A DNA stretch of 35,908 nucleotides from Bacteroidales bacterium. Its GTDB lineage: Bacteria > Bacteroidota > Bacteroidia > Bacteroidales > UBA7960. Positions within the stretch are counted from its first letter, which is position 1. The number at the start of each line of letters is the position of its first letter. The notes beneath the pieces were generated by a model, which ran no database searches, was not told where the DNA came from, and saw only the letters and a program-made list of their open reading frames with translations. The DNA is taken from the NCBI GenBank assembly GCA_003557385.1, contig PWON01000023.1, positions 1-35,908 on the forward strand, given 5' to 3'. Shown here piece after piece: positions 16,494-25,448 of the stretch. Made by a program: the position numbers and the translations under genes.

Positions 16494-18278
16494 CTACCTT
16501 GTTTTTCGAAGATTTGGTTTCCCGGCCTGGGCAAACAAATAGTCTTTTTGTTGTTTTTTCTGACGATCGGTTTTGGCTGAGAACACCCTTTTGCCGGTAT
16601 AGGGGTCAATGCCTGTATAATACATGGTGGTGGCCAGGGTCATGGGTGTGGGCGTGAACTCCTGCACCTGTTCCGGGTTCAGGCCCATTTGGCGCATCGT
16701 TTTTGCCAGGGCTTCCATATCGCTGTCACGGCTGCCGGGGTGCCCCGATATAAAATACGGGACCATTTGCCATGGCAGGCCTTCCTGCCTGCACACCTTT
16801 TTGAACCGGCTGTAAAAAAGCCCGAAACTTTTGAAGGGAGGTTTTCGCATCATATTCAGCACCGTGTCCTGGGTATGTTCGGGAGCCAGTTTCAAGCGTC
16901 CGGACACATGATGCCGCAGCAACCGGCGGACATATTCATCCAGTCCGTATCGCCGGGTGATCGCAGCAGGCCGGTCTACCAGCATGTCATGCCTTACGCC
17001 ACTGCCAATGGTCACCTTTTTGATCCCGGGTATACCCGATGCACGTTCATACAGACGGATCAACGGATGGTGATCGTATGCCAGGTTTTTACATATGACA
17101 GGATGCAGGCACGAAGGCCTGCGGCAGCTTTTGCATGCCGACAGGTCTTTGCCACCCATTGTATACATGTTTGCGGTAGGGCCGCCCAGGTCACTGATGT
17201 GTCCTGTGAATCCGGGCATCCGGACTATGTTCTCCAGCTCGCCAATAATGGATGATTCAGAACGGCTCACCACATATTTTCCCTGGTGGGCGGCTATCGC
17301 ACAAAAGCTGCATCCGCCAAAACAACCACGGTGCAGGGTTACCGAGTAGCGAATCATCTCATAGGCGGGGATGGGTGCCTTTTTCAGGTATTTCGGATGT
17401 GGCAAACGCGTATATGGCAAATCATAAGGCATGTCTGCCATGTCCTGGCCAGGTGGCGGAAAGGGCGGATTGACCACCAGGTTTTTCGAGCCGTGGGGCT
17501 GTATGAGGCGATCAGGAGACCAGCTGTTGGATGATTCTTCGATGATGCGAAAAGCCCTGGCAAAGTTCCGTGTATCTTCCACGCATTGCTCGTGAGAAGG
17601 CAGGATGGTTTCACCGGTCATTTTCAGAGAAGGCAAAGCCTTTTGTCGATCCCACACAAAGGCCGTTTGCAAAACATTGTGCAGCGAATGAAACGGCACG
17701 CCCCTGGATGTTAACTCAATGATCCGGACAAAGGGCTGTTCACCCATCCCGTATATGAGCATGTCTGCACCACTTTCAATCAACATGGAAGGTTTCACCT
17801 GGTCGCGCCAATAGTCGTAATATGAGAATCTCCGCATGGAGGCTTCCACCCCACCCAACAGGACAGGGATGCCGGGATACAATTGTTTGAGTATGCGTGT
17901 ATACACCACGGATGGCAGGTCGGGGCGGTAGCCCGGGCGGCCTCCGGGGGTATAGGCATCGTTGCTTCGCCGGCGCCTGCGGGCGGTGTAATGGTTCACC
18001 ATGGAATCCATGGCCCCTGCCGTGACTCCAAAAAAGTACCTGGGCGCACCAAGTTTTTTAAAATCACGCAGGTCGTCACGCCAGTTTGGCTGGGGAAGAA
18101 TGGCCACACGCATCCCAAAATGACTTGCAACACGTCCCATTACGGCAACCCCAAACGAGGGGTGGTCGACATATGCATCGCCGGTAACCAGGATAATATC
18201 GGGCTGGTCCCATCCCAGGCGGTCAACCTCTTCTTGGGTAACAGGTAAAAAACGATCCGTGTTTGTGTCGACAGGCAT
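16494..18278 (-). CDS. YgiQ-family radical SAM protein (UPF0313)
   Basis: 594 aa; VTGDAYVDHPSFG, TARRRRRSNDAYTPGGRPGYRPD, radical SAM CFGGCSFCAIAAHQGK, C-terminal QEFTPTPMTLATTMYYTG. Confidence 0.95.
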   Translation of the reverse strand: MPVDTNTDRFLPVTQEEVDRLGWDQPDIILVTGDAYVDHPSFGVAVMGRVASHFGMRVAILPQPNWRDDLRDFKKLGAPRYFFGVTAGAMDSMVNHYTARRRRRSNDAYTPGGRPGYRPDLPSVVYTRILKQLYPGIPVLLGGVEASMRRFSYYDYWRDQVKPSMLIESGADMLIYGMGEQPFVRIIELTSRGVPFHSLHNVLQTAFVWDRQKALPSLKMTGETILPSHEQCVEDTRNFARAFRIIEESSNSWSPDRLIQPHGSKNLVVNPPFPPPGQDMADMPYDLPYTRLPHPKYLKKAPIPAYEMIRYSVTLHRGCFGGCSFCAIAAHQGKYVVSRSESSIIGELENIVRMPGFTGHISDLGGPTANMYTMGGKDLSACKSCRRPSCLHPVICKNLAYDHHPLIRLYERASGIPGIKKVTIGSGVRHDMLVDRPAAITRRYGLDEYVRRLLRHHVSGRLKLAPEHTQDTVLNMMRKPPFKSFGLFYSRFKKVCRQEGLPWQMVPYFISGHPGSRDSDMEALAKTMRQMGLNPEQVQEFTPTPMTLATTMYYTGIDPYTGKRVFSAKTDRQKKQQKDYLFAQAGKPNLRKTR

Positions 18279-18380
18279 GTGTTCATGTAAAATCCATCAC
18301 AAAAATACGCTTTCTCCCGGTGATCAAAAAAACCCCATATTTTTCTTACTTTTGTTTTTCGCCCGGGAATTAAAAGCGAT

Positions 18381-18647
18381 ATGTTAAGGATCATTGCCAC
18401 GTTTATTTTAATATACCTGATATTCAGGGTTCTGACTGCTTTTGTTTTTCCCCGGATTGCCCGTTGGTACCTGAACCGGTACAAGAAGAAATTCTATCAC
18501 GAAAACCCATGGGCCGCCGAAGCGGAAGAAAAGCGGAAAAAAGAAAACACCTCTCACGCAGGGAAAGATCTACACAGAAAGCCCGACACTGACCGCCTGG
18601 GTGAATACGTCGATTTTGAGGAAATCAAAGACAAGAACGAAAGCTGA
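18381..18647 (+). CDS. DUF4834 family protein
   Basis: 88 aa; N-terminal TM (MLRIIATFILIYLIFRVLTAFVFPRIARWYLNRY) and charged tail ending VDFEEIKDKNES. Confidence 0.75.
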   Translation: MLRIIATFILIYLIFRVLTAFVFPRIARWYLNRYKKKFYHENPWAAEAEEKRKKENTSHAGKDLHRKPDTDRLGEYVDFEEIKDKNES

Positions 18648-18651
18648 AACC

Positions 18652-21186
18652 ATGCAAGCCATCAAACGCATCATCCTGAAAAATATCAGGGATAAGACCC
18701 TGGCTCCCTACTTGTCAGCCATCGCCTTGTTTATGTTCATGTCGCTTGTATATGTCAGCCCCGTCCTTGAAGGGCAGCAGCTTCTTCAGCCTGATATTGT
18801 GAACTGGAAGGGTATGGCCGGGGAAATTGTGGAACACAGGGAGGCCACGGGCGAAGAGGCATTGTGGACCAACAGCATGTTTGGCGGGATGCCTGCTTTC
18901 CAGATCTCGGTGCGCTGGGCCAACAACATTGCCAACTGCCTTCATGATATCATGACGCTATGGCTCCCACGGCCGGCCGATATGATATTTCTTTACTTTG
19001 CGGGCTTTTTCATCTTCCTGCTGATGCTGCGGTTCAACCCCTGGATTGCCCTGGCCGGAGCCATTGGTTTTGCCTTGTCGTCATACCATTTTATCATCCT
19101 TGAAGCGGGACACAACTCCAAAGCCGTGGCCATCGGGTATATGGCCCCTGTTTTTGGTGCTGTAATCTATACCTTCCGGGGCTACATATTGACCGGCGGA
19201 TTGTTCTTTGCCATATTCATGGGCTTACAGCTTTTTGCCAATCACTTTCAGATTACCTATTACCTGGGCTTCGTGGTGGCCATCTACGGGTTGTTCCAGT
19301 TCATCGAACATTATAAAAACAAGCGCTTACAGGGGTATTTCAAAAAGCTGGGAGTGCTCGTGGCGGGACTTGTTGTTGCAATCGGGATCAATATAGGGAA
19401 TTTCTGGGGGACCTATTCCTATACATCGGAAACCATGCGGGGTGGAACAGAACTTACCATCAGGGATGAACCTGTTACCAGTGGCCTTGACAAAGAATAC
19501 ATCACGGCCTGGAGTTACGGCATTGGAGAAACCTTCTCGATGCTCATCCCCAATATCAAAGGGGGGGGTACCGGTCCCCTGGGGACCAGTGAAGCGGCCC
19601 TGGAAAAAGCAGATCCGGCGTACAGGAATATCGTGGCCCAGGAAAATCATTACTGGGGTGACCAGCCCTTTACATCAGGACCGGTGTATGTGGGTGCCGT
19701 GGTATTGTTTTTCTTTGTTATTGCCCTGTTTTATATCAGGGGACCACTAAAACGCACCCTGGTTGCGGCCATTATCTTATCGGTGTTGTTGTCGTGGGGA
19801 AAAAACTTCATGCCCCTGACAGAATTCTTCATTGACTACATTCCGGGCTACAATAAATTCAGGGCCGTTTCCATGATCCTGGTAATCGCCGAACTCTGCA
19901 TTCCGGCGCTGGCATTTCTTGGATTATACCATCTGTACAAGCATCCCGGCATCCTTTCCATAAAAAACAAAGCCTTTCTTACTGCTTTGGGGTTGACGGC
20001 AGGCCTGTCGCTCCTGTTTTATGTTGCACCCAGGCTGTTTTTCTCATTTACCAGCCAGATGGAGGCACAAAGCTACGCAGAACTTGCAGCCCGTGAACCC
20101 GGGATGGCCGCCCAGATCAATGAATTCCTGCACAACCTGGAAAAAGCAAGGGTAGCCATATTCAGGTCAGATGCCCTGCGCTCTTTCCTGTTTGCATCCC
20201 TTGCAGCGCTTCTCTGCCTGCTGTTGTCTGCAAAAAAGATCGGCCGGGCTGTTTTTGTTGCCCTGGTGTTGTTGCTGATAACCGCCGACATGTGGCCGGT
20301 AAACCGCCGGTATTTGAACAGGGACAATTTCGAGCACCGGCGCAGGGTCGAAAGGCCTTTCCCGATGCGTACAGCAGATCAGTACATTCTTCAGGACACA
20401 GACCAGTTTCGTGTTCTGGACTTTACCGAGAACACCTTCAACAGCACCAGGACTTCTTTTTACCATCATTCCATCGGGGGCTATCATGGTGCCAAGCTGC
20501 AACGATACCAGGATCTTATTGATTTTCATATCATGGATGAGATGAGGGCCATCCAGGAAATCTTCCGCCAGAGTGATAATGAAGAAGCGGTGCAAAACCG
20601 GTTGCGCGACAAACCGGTGATCAATATGCTGAATACACGGTATATCATATATCACCCGGACGCCGCGCCGGTCAACAACCCCCATGCTGCCGGCAACGCC
20701 TGGCTGGTTCAGGACTATATGCTGGTGGACGACGCTGATGAAGAGATCATGGCACTGAGGGATATCAGGCCTGCTGATATGGCCCTGGTCGACCGGCGCT
20801 TTTCAGGGTACCTGGATGAATTCCATGGAGGACATGACCCTGGGGCCACGATCGAATTAACAGACTACCAACCCAACAGGCTCAGGTATCAATACCGTTC
20901 AGCAAGCAGCCAGCTTGCCCTCTTTTCAGAAATTTTTTATCCGGACGGATGGCAGGTGTATATCAATGGGGAAACCGCTGATCATTTCCGTGCAAATTAC
21001 GTGCTCAGGGCCATGGTGCTGCCGGCGGGAGAATATGCCATTGAGTTCCGGTTCAAACCACGGCCCTATTATACAGGTCGTTACATTGCACTGTTTTTCA
21101 GCGTCCTGCTGGCTGCCGGCATCCTGACCTGTGCCTGGATTAAGATTACGCATGCCATCAGGAAGCATGAGGAGGACAAGGCATGA
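18652..21186 (+). CDS. YfhO-family membrane protein (GT-C-like)
   Basis: Start MQAIKRIILKN; many TM segments plus C-terminal soluble region (LFSEIFYPDGWQVYINGE...RAMVLPAGEYAIEFRFKP), typical of YfhO/DUF6044-like proteins. The track start at 18601 overlaps the DUF4834 gene. Confidence 0.88.
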   Translation: MQAIKRIILKNIRDKTLAPYLSAIALFMFMSLVYVSPVLEGQQLLQPDIVNWKGMAGEIVEHREATGEEALWTNSMFGGMPAFQISVRWANNIANCLHDIMTLWLPRPADMIFLYFAGFFIFLLMLRFNPWIALAGAIGFALSSYHFIILEAGHNSKAVAIGYMAPVFGAVIYTFRGYILTGGLFFAIFMGLQLFANHFQITYYLGFVVAIYGLFQFIEHYKNKRLQGYFKKLGVLVAGLVVAIGINIGNFWGTYSYTSETMRGGTELTIRDEPVTSGLDKEYITAWSYGIGETFSMLIPNIKGGGTGPLGTSEAALEKADPAYRNIVAQENHYWGDQPFTSGPVYVGAVVLFFFVIALFYIRGPLKRTLVAAIILSVLLSWGKNFMPLTEFFIDYIPGYNKFRAVSMILVIAELCIPALAFLGLYHLYKHPGILSIKNKAFLTALGLTAGLSLLFYVAPRLFFSFTSQMEAQSYAELAAREPGMAAQINEFLHNLEKARVAIFRSDALRSFLFASLAALLCLLLSAKKIGRAVFVALVLLLITADMWPVNRRYLNRDNFEHRRRVERPFPMRTADQYILQDTDQFRVLDFTENTFNSTRTSFYHHSIGGYHGAKLQRYQDLIDFHIMDEMRAIQEIFRQSDNEEAVQNRLRDKPVINMLNTRYIIYHPDAAPVNNPHAAGNAWLVQDYMLVDDADEEIMALRDIRPADMALVDRRFSGYLDEFHGGHDPGATIELTDYQPNRLRYQYRSASSQLALFSEIFYPDGWQVYINGETADHFRANYVLRAMVLPAGEYAIEFRFKPRPYYTGRYIALFFSVLLAAGILTCAWIKITHAIRKHEEDKA

Positions 21187-22481
21187 AAAAGGTCCTGATC
21201 ATTTCCTATTACTGGCCACCCGGCACAGGCGCAGGGGTATTCAGGTGGCTGAAGTTCTGCAAATACCTCCGTTCACATGGCTGGGAGCCCGCGGTGTACA
21301 CCCCATTAAACCCCGAGGCCCAGGGCCGGGATACCTCGCTCGAAAAGGACATTCCAAAGGGGATGACGGTCATCAAAAAGCCGATCCGGGAACCATACGC
21401 CCTGTATAAATTGCTGACAGGGCGTAGCCAGAAAGAACGGATTCAGTCTGGGTTTTTAAACGAACAACGCAACCCGGGCAAGGCAGACAGAATTGCCGCC
21501 TGGATCCGGGGAAACTATTTTATCCCGGACGCACGAAAATTCTGGATCAGGCCATCCGTCCGTTTCCTGTCAAAATGGCTCAGCCACAACAAAATGGACG
21601 CCATGGTTTCGACCGGGCCACCACACAGCATGCACATGATCGCCATGGGGCTCAAAGAAAAGCTCGGCCTCCCCTGGCTGGCCGATTTCAGGGACCCCTG
21701 GACCGGGATCGACTTTTACGACAAGCTGATGCCCGGTGAGCGGGCTGACCGCAAGCACCGGCAGATGGAACAAGGAGTGCTTTCGCTCGCCGACAAAGTG
21801 GTGGCTGTAAGCCACGGGATGGCCAGTGAACTGGAAGGAATATGCCATCGAAAGGTGGAGGTGGTCAGCAATGGTTTTGATCCGGACGATTTCAGGGATC
21901 TACCTGAACCGGATCCGCATGAGTTCTGTATTACCCACCTGGGGTCGATGAATGCCGACCGCAACCCGCTGGTCGTGTGGGAGACTTTGTCGCATCTGGT
22001 GTCAGAAGACCCGTTCTTTTCAGAGTACCTTCAGGTCAGGCTGATCGGCAAAACAGATTTCTCAGTGCAGGAAAGCATCAAACAAAACGGGATCATGCAT
22101 CTTGTGGACTTTATCCCCTGCATGCCCCATCAAAAAGCCCTGCAAAAAGCCGCTTCATCGGCCATCCTGTTATTGCCCGTAAACAACACCCCGAATGCCA
22201 GGTCCATAACCACCGGCAAACTATTCGACTACCTGGCGCTGCAAAGGCCTGTTCTGTGTATCGGGCCACCAACAGGCGATGCCGCATCCATCATCAAAGA
22301 AACCCGTAGTGGTACTACAATAGATTTTTACGACAGGCATGCATGCCGCAACTTTTTGCTTAAATCGGCGGAACGGTTCAAAAAAAACCAGTCAAAGCCC
22401 CTCAAGCAGTCTTTCGGACAATTCGACAGGAAAAAGCTTACCAGCCGCATGGCCGGCCTGTTGAATGACATGTGCCGTTGA
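21183..22481 (+). CDS. GT4-like glycosyltransferase
   Basis: 432 aa; MKKVLIISYYWPPGTGAGVFRWLKF, WLADFRDPW, VVSNGFDPDDF, GKLFDYLALQRPVLCIG. ATGA overlap with the yfhO-like stop. Confidence 0.88.
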   Translation: MKKVLIISYYWPPGTGAGVFRWLKFCKYLRSHGWEPAVYTPLNPEAQGRDTSLEKDIPKGMTVIKKPIREPYALYKLLTGRSQKERIQSGFLNEQRNPGKADRIAAWIRGNYFIPDARKFWIRPSVRFLSKWLSHNKMDAMVSTGPPHSMHMIAMGLKEKLGLPWLADFRDPWTGIDFYDKLMPGERADRKHRQMEQGVLSLADKVVAVSHGMASELEGICHRKVEVVSNGFDPDDFRDLPEPDPHEFCITHLGSMNADRNPLVVWETLSHLVSEDPFFSEYLQVRLIGKTDFSVQESIKQNGIMHLVDFIPCMPHQKALQKAASSAILLLPVNNTPNARSITTGKLFDYLALQRPVLCIGPPTGDAASIIKETRSGTTIDFYDRHACRNFLLKSAERFKKNQSKPLKQSFGQFDRKKLTSRMAGLLNDMCR

Positions 22482-22487
22482 TAGTGA

Positions 22488-24296
22488 TCAGAATGGAAAA
22501 TACACAGGAATGAGAAACGTGGCCAGCACCCAGAAAATAAAATTCAGCGGGGCGCCTACCCTCAGGAAATCGGAAAACCTGAATCCACCCACACCGTAAA
22601 TCATCGTGTTGGTCTGATAGCCCACGGGGGTCATAAAACTTGAAGAGGCTGCAAATGCAATGGCCATCAGAAAGGGCCGGGCATCAACCCCCAGTTCCAC
22701 GGAAGCCGCAATGGCAATGGGTGCCAGCAGCACCGCACTGGCATTGTTGCTCATCGATTCGGTAAGCAGGCTGGTTATAATATACAACACCGAAACAATG
22801 GCTGCCGGACCGAGAAAACCAATAATGTCAATCAAAAATACACTGATGAGCTTTGCGGTTCCGCTCACATCCAGGGCAACTCCCAGGCTGATGGCCCCGG
22901 CTAGCAGGAAGATCACTCTCCAGTCGATGGCATGGTAAGCTTCTTCCATGGTAATGCACCGGGTAAGCACCAGGAACATCGATCCCACAATGGCCGCCAT
23001 CATGATGGGCATGATTTCCAGCGAAGCCAGAAGAATCACCCCGACCAGTGTCAGGACAACGGTCAGCATTTTGTCTTTCCGGTATTTGGGCAAATCAACC
23101 TCTGTGACAATCAAAAAGGTGTTGCGGCCACGCAACTCCAGCTGTTGCAGGTTCTGAAGGTGATCTTTTTCCACTTCTATGAGCAGGGTGTCCCCGGCAC
23201 GCAACACTGTGTTGGCCACCTTGTCGCGCATCAGTTCGCCGCGGTGGCGTATGGCCAGTACGGTGGCACCGTATTTCTGGCGAAACGCCAGTTGCTTGAC
23301 CGTTTTCCCTTCAAAGGGGCTGTTGGGTGCAATGACGGCCTCCACGAATACTATGCGGTCATCGCCTTTGTTATCCGCTATTTCTTCTGCAGATTTAAAC
23401 TTGGCATCGCTCTTCAGGATGATCCCTTCTCTCTCCTTAAGGGCTTTGATCTTTTCCACATTGCACCGGACCTTGAGGATGTCGCTTTCTGCCAATACAA
23501 ACTCTTCGGATGGCATGATAAATGTCTGCCCCTGCCGGTTTATCTCCAGGATATCGATATCAAGTTTTTTTACCAGGGGGGACTCCTTAATGGTTTTGCC
23601 TATCGATGGCGCATTCTCCAACAGGACAATTTCTGTTAGGTAATCGCCCATCCCGAACTTCTTCATCAATCCCTCATCTAGACCCCTGTCAGGAATTAAC
23701 CGGATGCCAATCAGCATCATGTACACAAGACCCACGCCGAAAAAAATCAAACCCATCCTGGTCATTTCAAACATGGCAAAAGGTTCCAGGTTATTTTCGG
23801 CAGCGACGCCACTGACCAGGATGTTGGTGGAGGTACCGATCAGTGTGCACACCCCGCCAAACATCGAGGCAAATGAGAGGGGCATCAACATTTTTGCCAC
23901 ACTGAGTTTTGACTGCGCCGCGGCACCAACCAGGATGGGAATAAATATGGCCACCACAGGTGTGTTGTTGATAAAAGCGGAGATGATCCCTACTGTAAGC
24001 ATGGTGGCCAGGATCCCCACCCAAAAATTAAATTTAAACAGCTGGGCAATCCGGTTGCCAATATTCACCACGGCGCCGGATTTAAACAGGGCCGCACTCA
24101 GAATAAACATAAAGGCCACGGTGATGGTGGCAGAGTTGCTGAATCCGGAAACCCCCTGCTGCGGAGTGATCACGCCGCTAAGCACCAAAACCGACATGGC
24201 AACAATGGCCACCACATCGACCGGTATTCGTTCGGTGGCAAACATGACCACCGCAGCAACCAGTACGCATAATACAATAACCACTTCCAGCGTCAT
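22488..24296 (-). CDS. SLC13-family permease with RCK_C (TrkA-C) domains
   Basis: Around 600 aa; TM segments flanking two RCK_C-like domains (SPLVKKLDIDILEINRQGQTFIMPSEEFVLAESDILKV and SPFEGKTVKQLAFRQKYGATVLAIRHRG...LRAGDTLLIEV). Track start at 24314 is TTG; ATG at 24296. Confidence 0.92.
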   Translation of the reverse strand: MTLEVVIVLCVLVAAVVMFATERIPVDVVAIVAMSVLVLSGVITPQQGVSGFSNSATITVAFMFILSAALFKSGAVVNIGNRIAQLFKFNFWVGILATMLTVGIISAFINNTPVVAIFIPILVGAAAQSKLSVAKMLMPLSFASMFGGVCTLIGTSTNILVSGVAAENNLEPFAMFEMTRMGLIFFGVGLVYMMLIGIRLIPDRGLDEGLMKKFGMGDYLTEIVLLENAPSIGKTIKESPLVKKLDIDILEINRQGQTFIMPSEEFVLAESDILKVRCNVEKIKALKEREGIILKSDAKFKSAEEIADNKGDDRIVFVEAVIAPNSPFEGKTVKQLAFRQKYGATVLAIRHRGELMRDKVANTVLRAGDTLLIEVEKDHLQNLQQLELRGRNTFLIVTEVDLPKYRKDKMLTVVLTLVGVILLASLEIMPIMMAAIVGSMFLVLTRCITMEEAYHAIDWRVIFLLAGAISLGVALDVSGTAKLISVFLIDIIGFLGPAAIVSVLYIITSLLTESMSNNASAVLLAPIAIAASVELGVDARPFLMAIAFAASSSFMTPVGYQTNTMIYGVGGFRFSDFLRVGAPLNFIFWVLATFLIPVYFPF

Positions 24297-24354
24297 CCCG
24301 TCAGCATTTGGCAATGTTGATCAAGGGACTAAAAGTACAAAAAAAAAATATTGC

Positions 24355-24768
24355 CTATTGCAATTCAAACTGGATGTGATGGAGGAAAGAATTCTGGGAA
24401 ATGTTTTTTATCAAAAAGTAACAACGGTAAGTCTGCCCCTCGTTGGTCGTCATACGGCCGATAACGTAAACAGACCCGTCACGCATCGAACCCTGGCGGC
24501 TTACGGCAAAAGTAGCCGGTGAGTTTCGTGAAAAGAAATCCCTGAGGATAATCTCAGTCTGCGACTTGCTGAATGTGCCCTCGGCCCGGGGCATTGACAA
24601 ATCCACATTGGTGCCGAAGAATTTAGCCATATCGCGGGCATTGCCCCGCTCAATGGCACGTGAGATATCCCGCACCATGTGTCCCGTGTCTTGTGCCAGC
24701 ACCCCGGGGACCAGGTTCAGCATCATCAGGAATATGCCAAGTAGTAAAAGACGCCGGGAGATCATCAT
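24355..24768 (-). CDS. DUF4783 family secreted protein
   Basis: 137 aa; signal peptide MMISRRLLLLGIFLMMLNLVPGVLAQ; DISRAIERGNARDMAKFFGTNVDLSMP...ILRDFF (NTF2-like DUF4783). Confidence 0.82.
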   Translation of the reverse strand: MMISRRLLLLGIFLMMLNLVPGVLAQDTGHMVRDISRAIERGNARDMAKFFGTNVDLSMPRAEGTFSKSQTEIILRDFFSRNSPATFAVSRQGSMRDGSVYVIGRMTTNEGQTYRCYFLIKNISQNSFLHHIQFELQ

Positions 24769-24948
24769 TCACGCAGTCAAGGTTTTTTATATCATGCCGG
24801 TCAATTGACAGACCATCAGGAACAAGCCAAATAAGATTAACAACAAAAATCAAACCAAATTGATGTAAAGGCAACATAAAACGATAAAAAATAAAAAAAC
24901 CTATTTTTGCAAAAACCACAGGGTGACCCTCCCTGTAAAGGCACGATC

Positions 24949-25422
24949 ATGAAAATCAAACTACTGCTTATTGGCAAAACAGATGCCCATTACCTGGAAG
25001 AGGGGATGGATGAGTATGTGCGGCGGATCAGGAGATTTGCCGACTTTGAAATCATCACCGACACAAAAAACCGCAAATGGACCGCCCTGCCCCCCGATAT
25101 CAAAAAAGAAAAAGAAGCCGACATCATCCTGAAGCACATCCGGGAATGTGACCACAGTATTTTGCTGGATGAGCGCGGCAAAACAATGAGCTCTGTCCGG
25201 TTTGCACAATTTATTGACCAGAAAATGAAAGAATCCACCCGCAGCCTTTTGTTTGTGGTGGGCGGCCCCTGGGGATTCAGTAAGCGCGTGTATCAGGCTG
25301 CCCACAGCCGTTTGTCGATGTCGGCCATGACATTTTCGCACCAGATGATCCGTTTATTCTTTACGGAACAATTGTACAGGGCTTTTACCATCATCCGTGG
25401 CGAAGCCTACCACAATGAATAG
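24949..25422 (+). CDS. rlmH: 23S rRNA (pseudouridine1915-N3)-methyltransferase RlmH
   Basis: MKIKLLLIGKTD...LDERGKTMSSVRFAQFI...LLFVVGGPWGFSKRVYQAAHSRLSMSAMTFSHQMIRLFFTEQLYRAFTIIRGEAYHNE. Confidence 0.96.
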   Translation: MKIKLLLIGKTDAHYLEEGMDEYVRRIRRFADFEIITDTKNRKWTALPPDIKKEKEADIILKHIRECDHSILLDERGKTMSSVRFAQFIDQKMKESTRSLLFVVGGPWGFSKRVYQAAHSRLSMSAMTFSHQMIRLFFTEQLYRAFTIIRGEAYHNE

Positions 25423-25448
25423 TTTCATGTTCCCACCTGCCTGGCCGC

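Noticed and set aside
22932-23639. 235-aa + ORF antisense to the SLC13 permease
   Set aside because: Shadow ORF; the minus strand carries clear RCK_C and TM domains.
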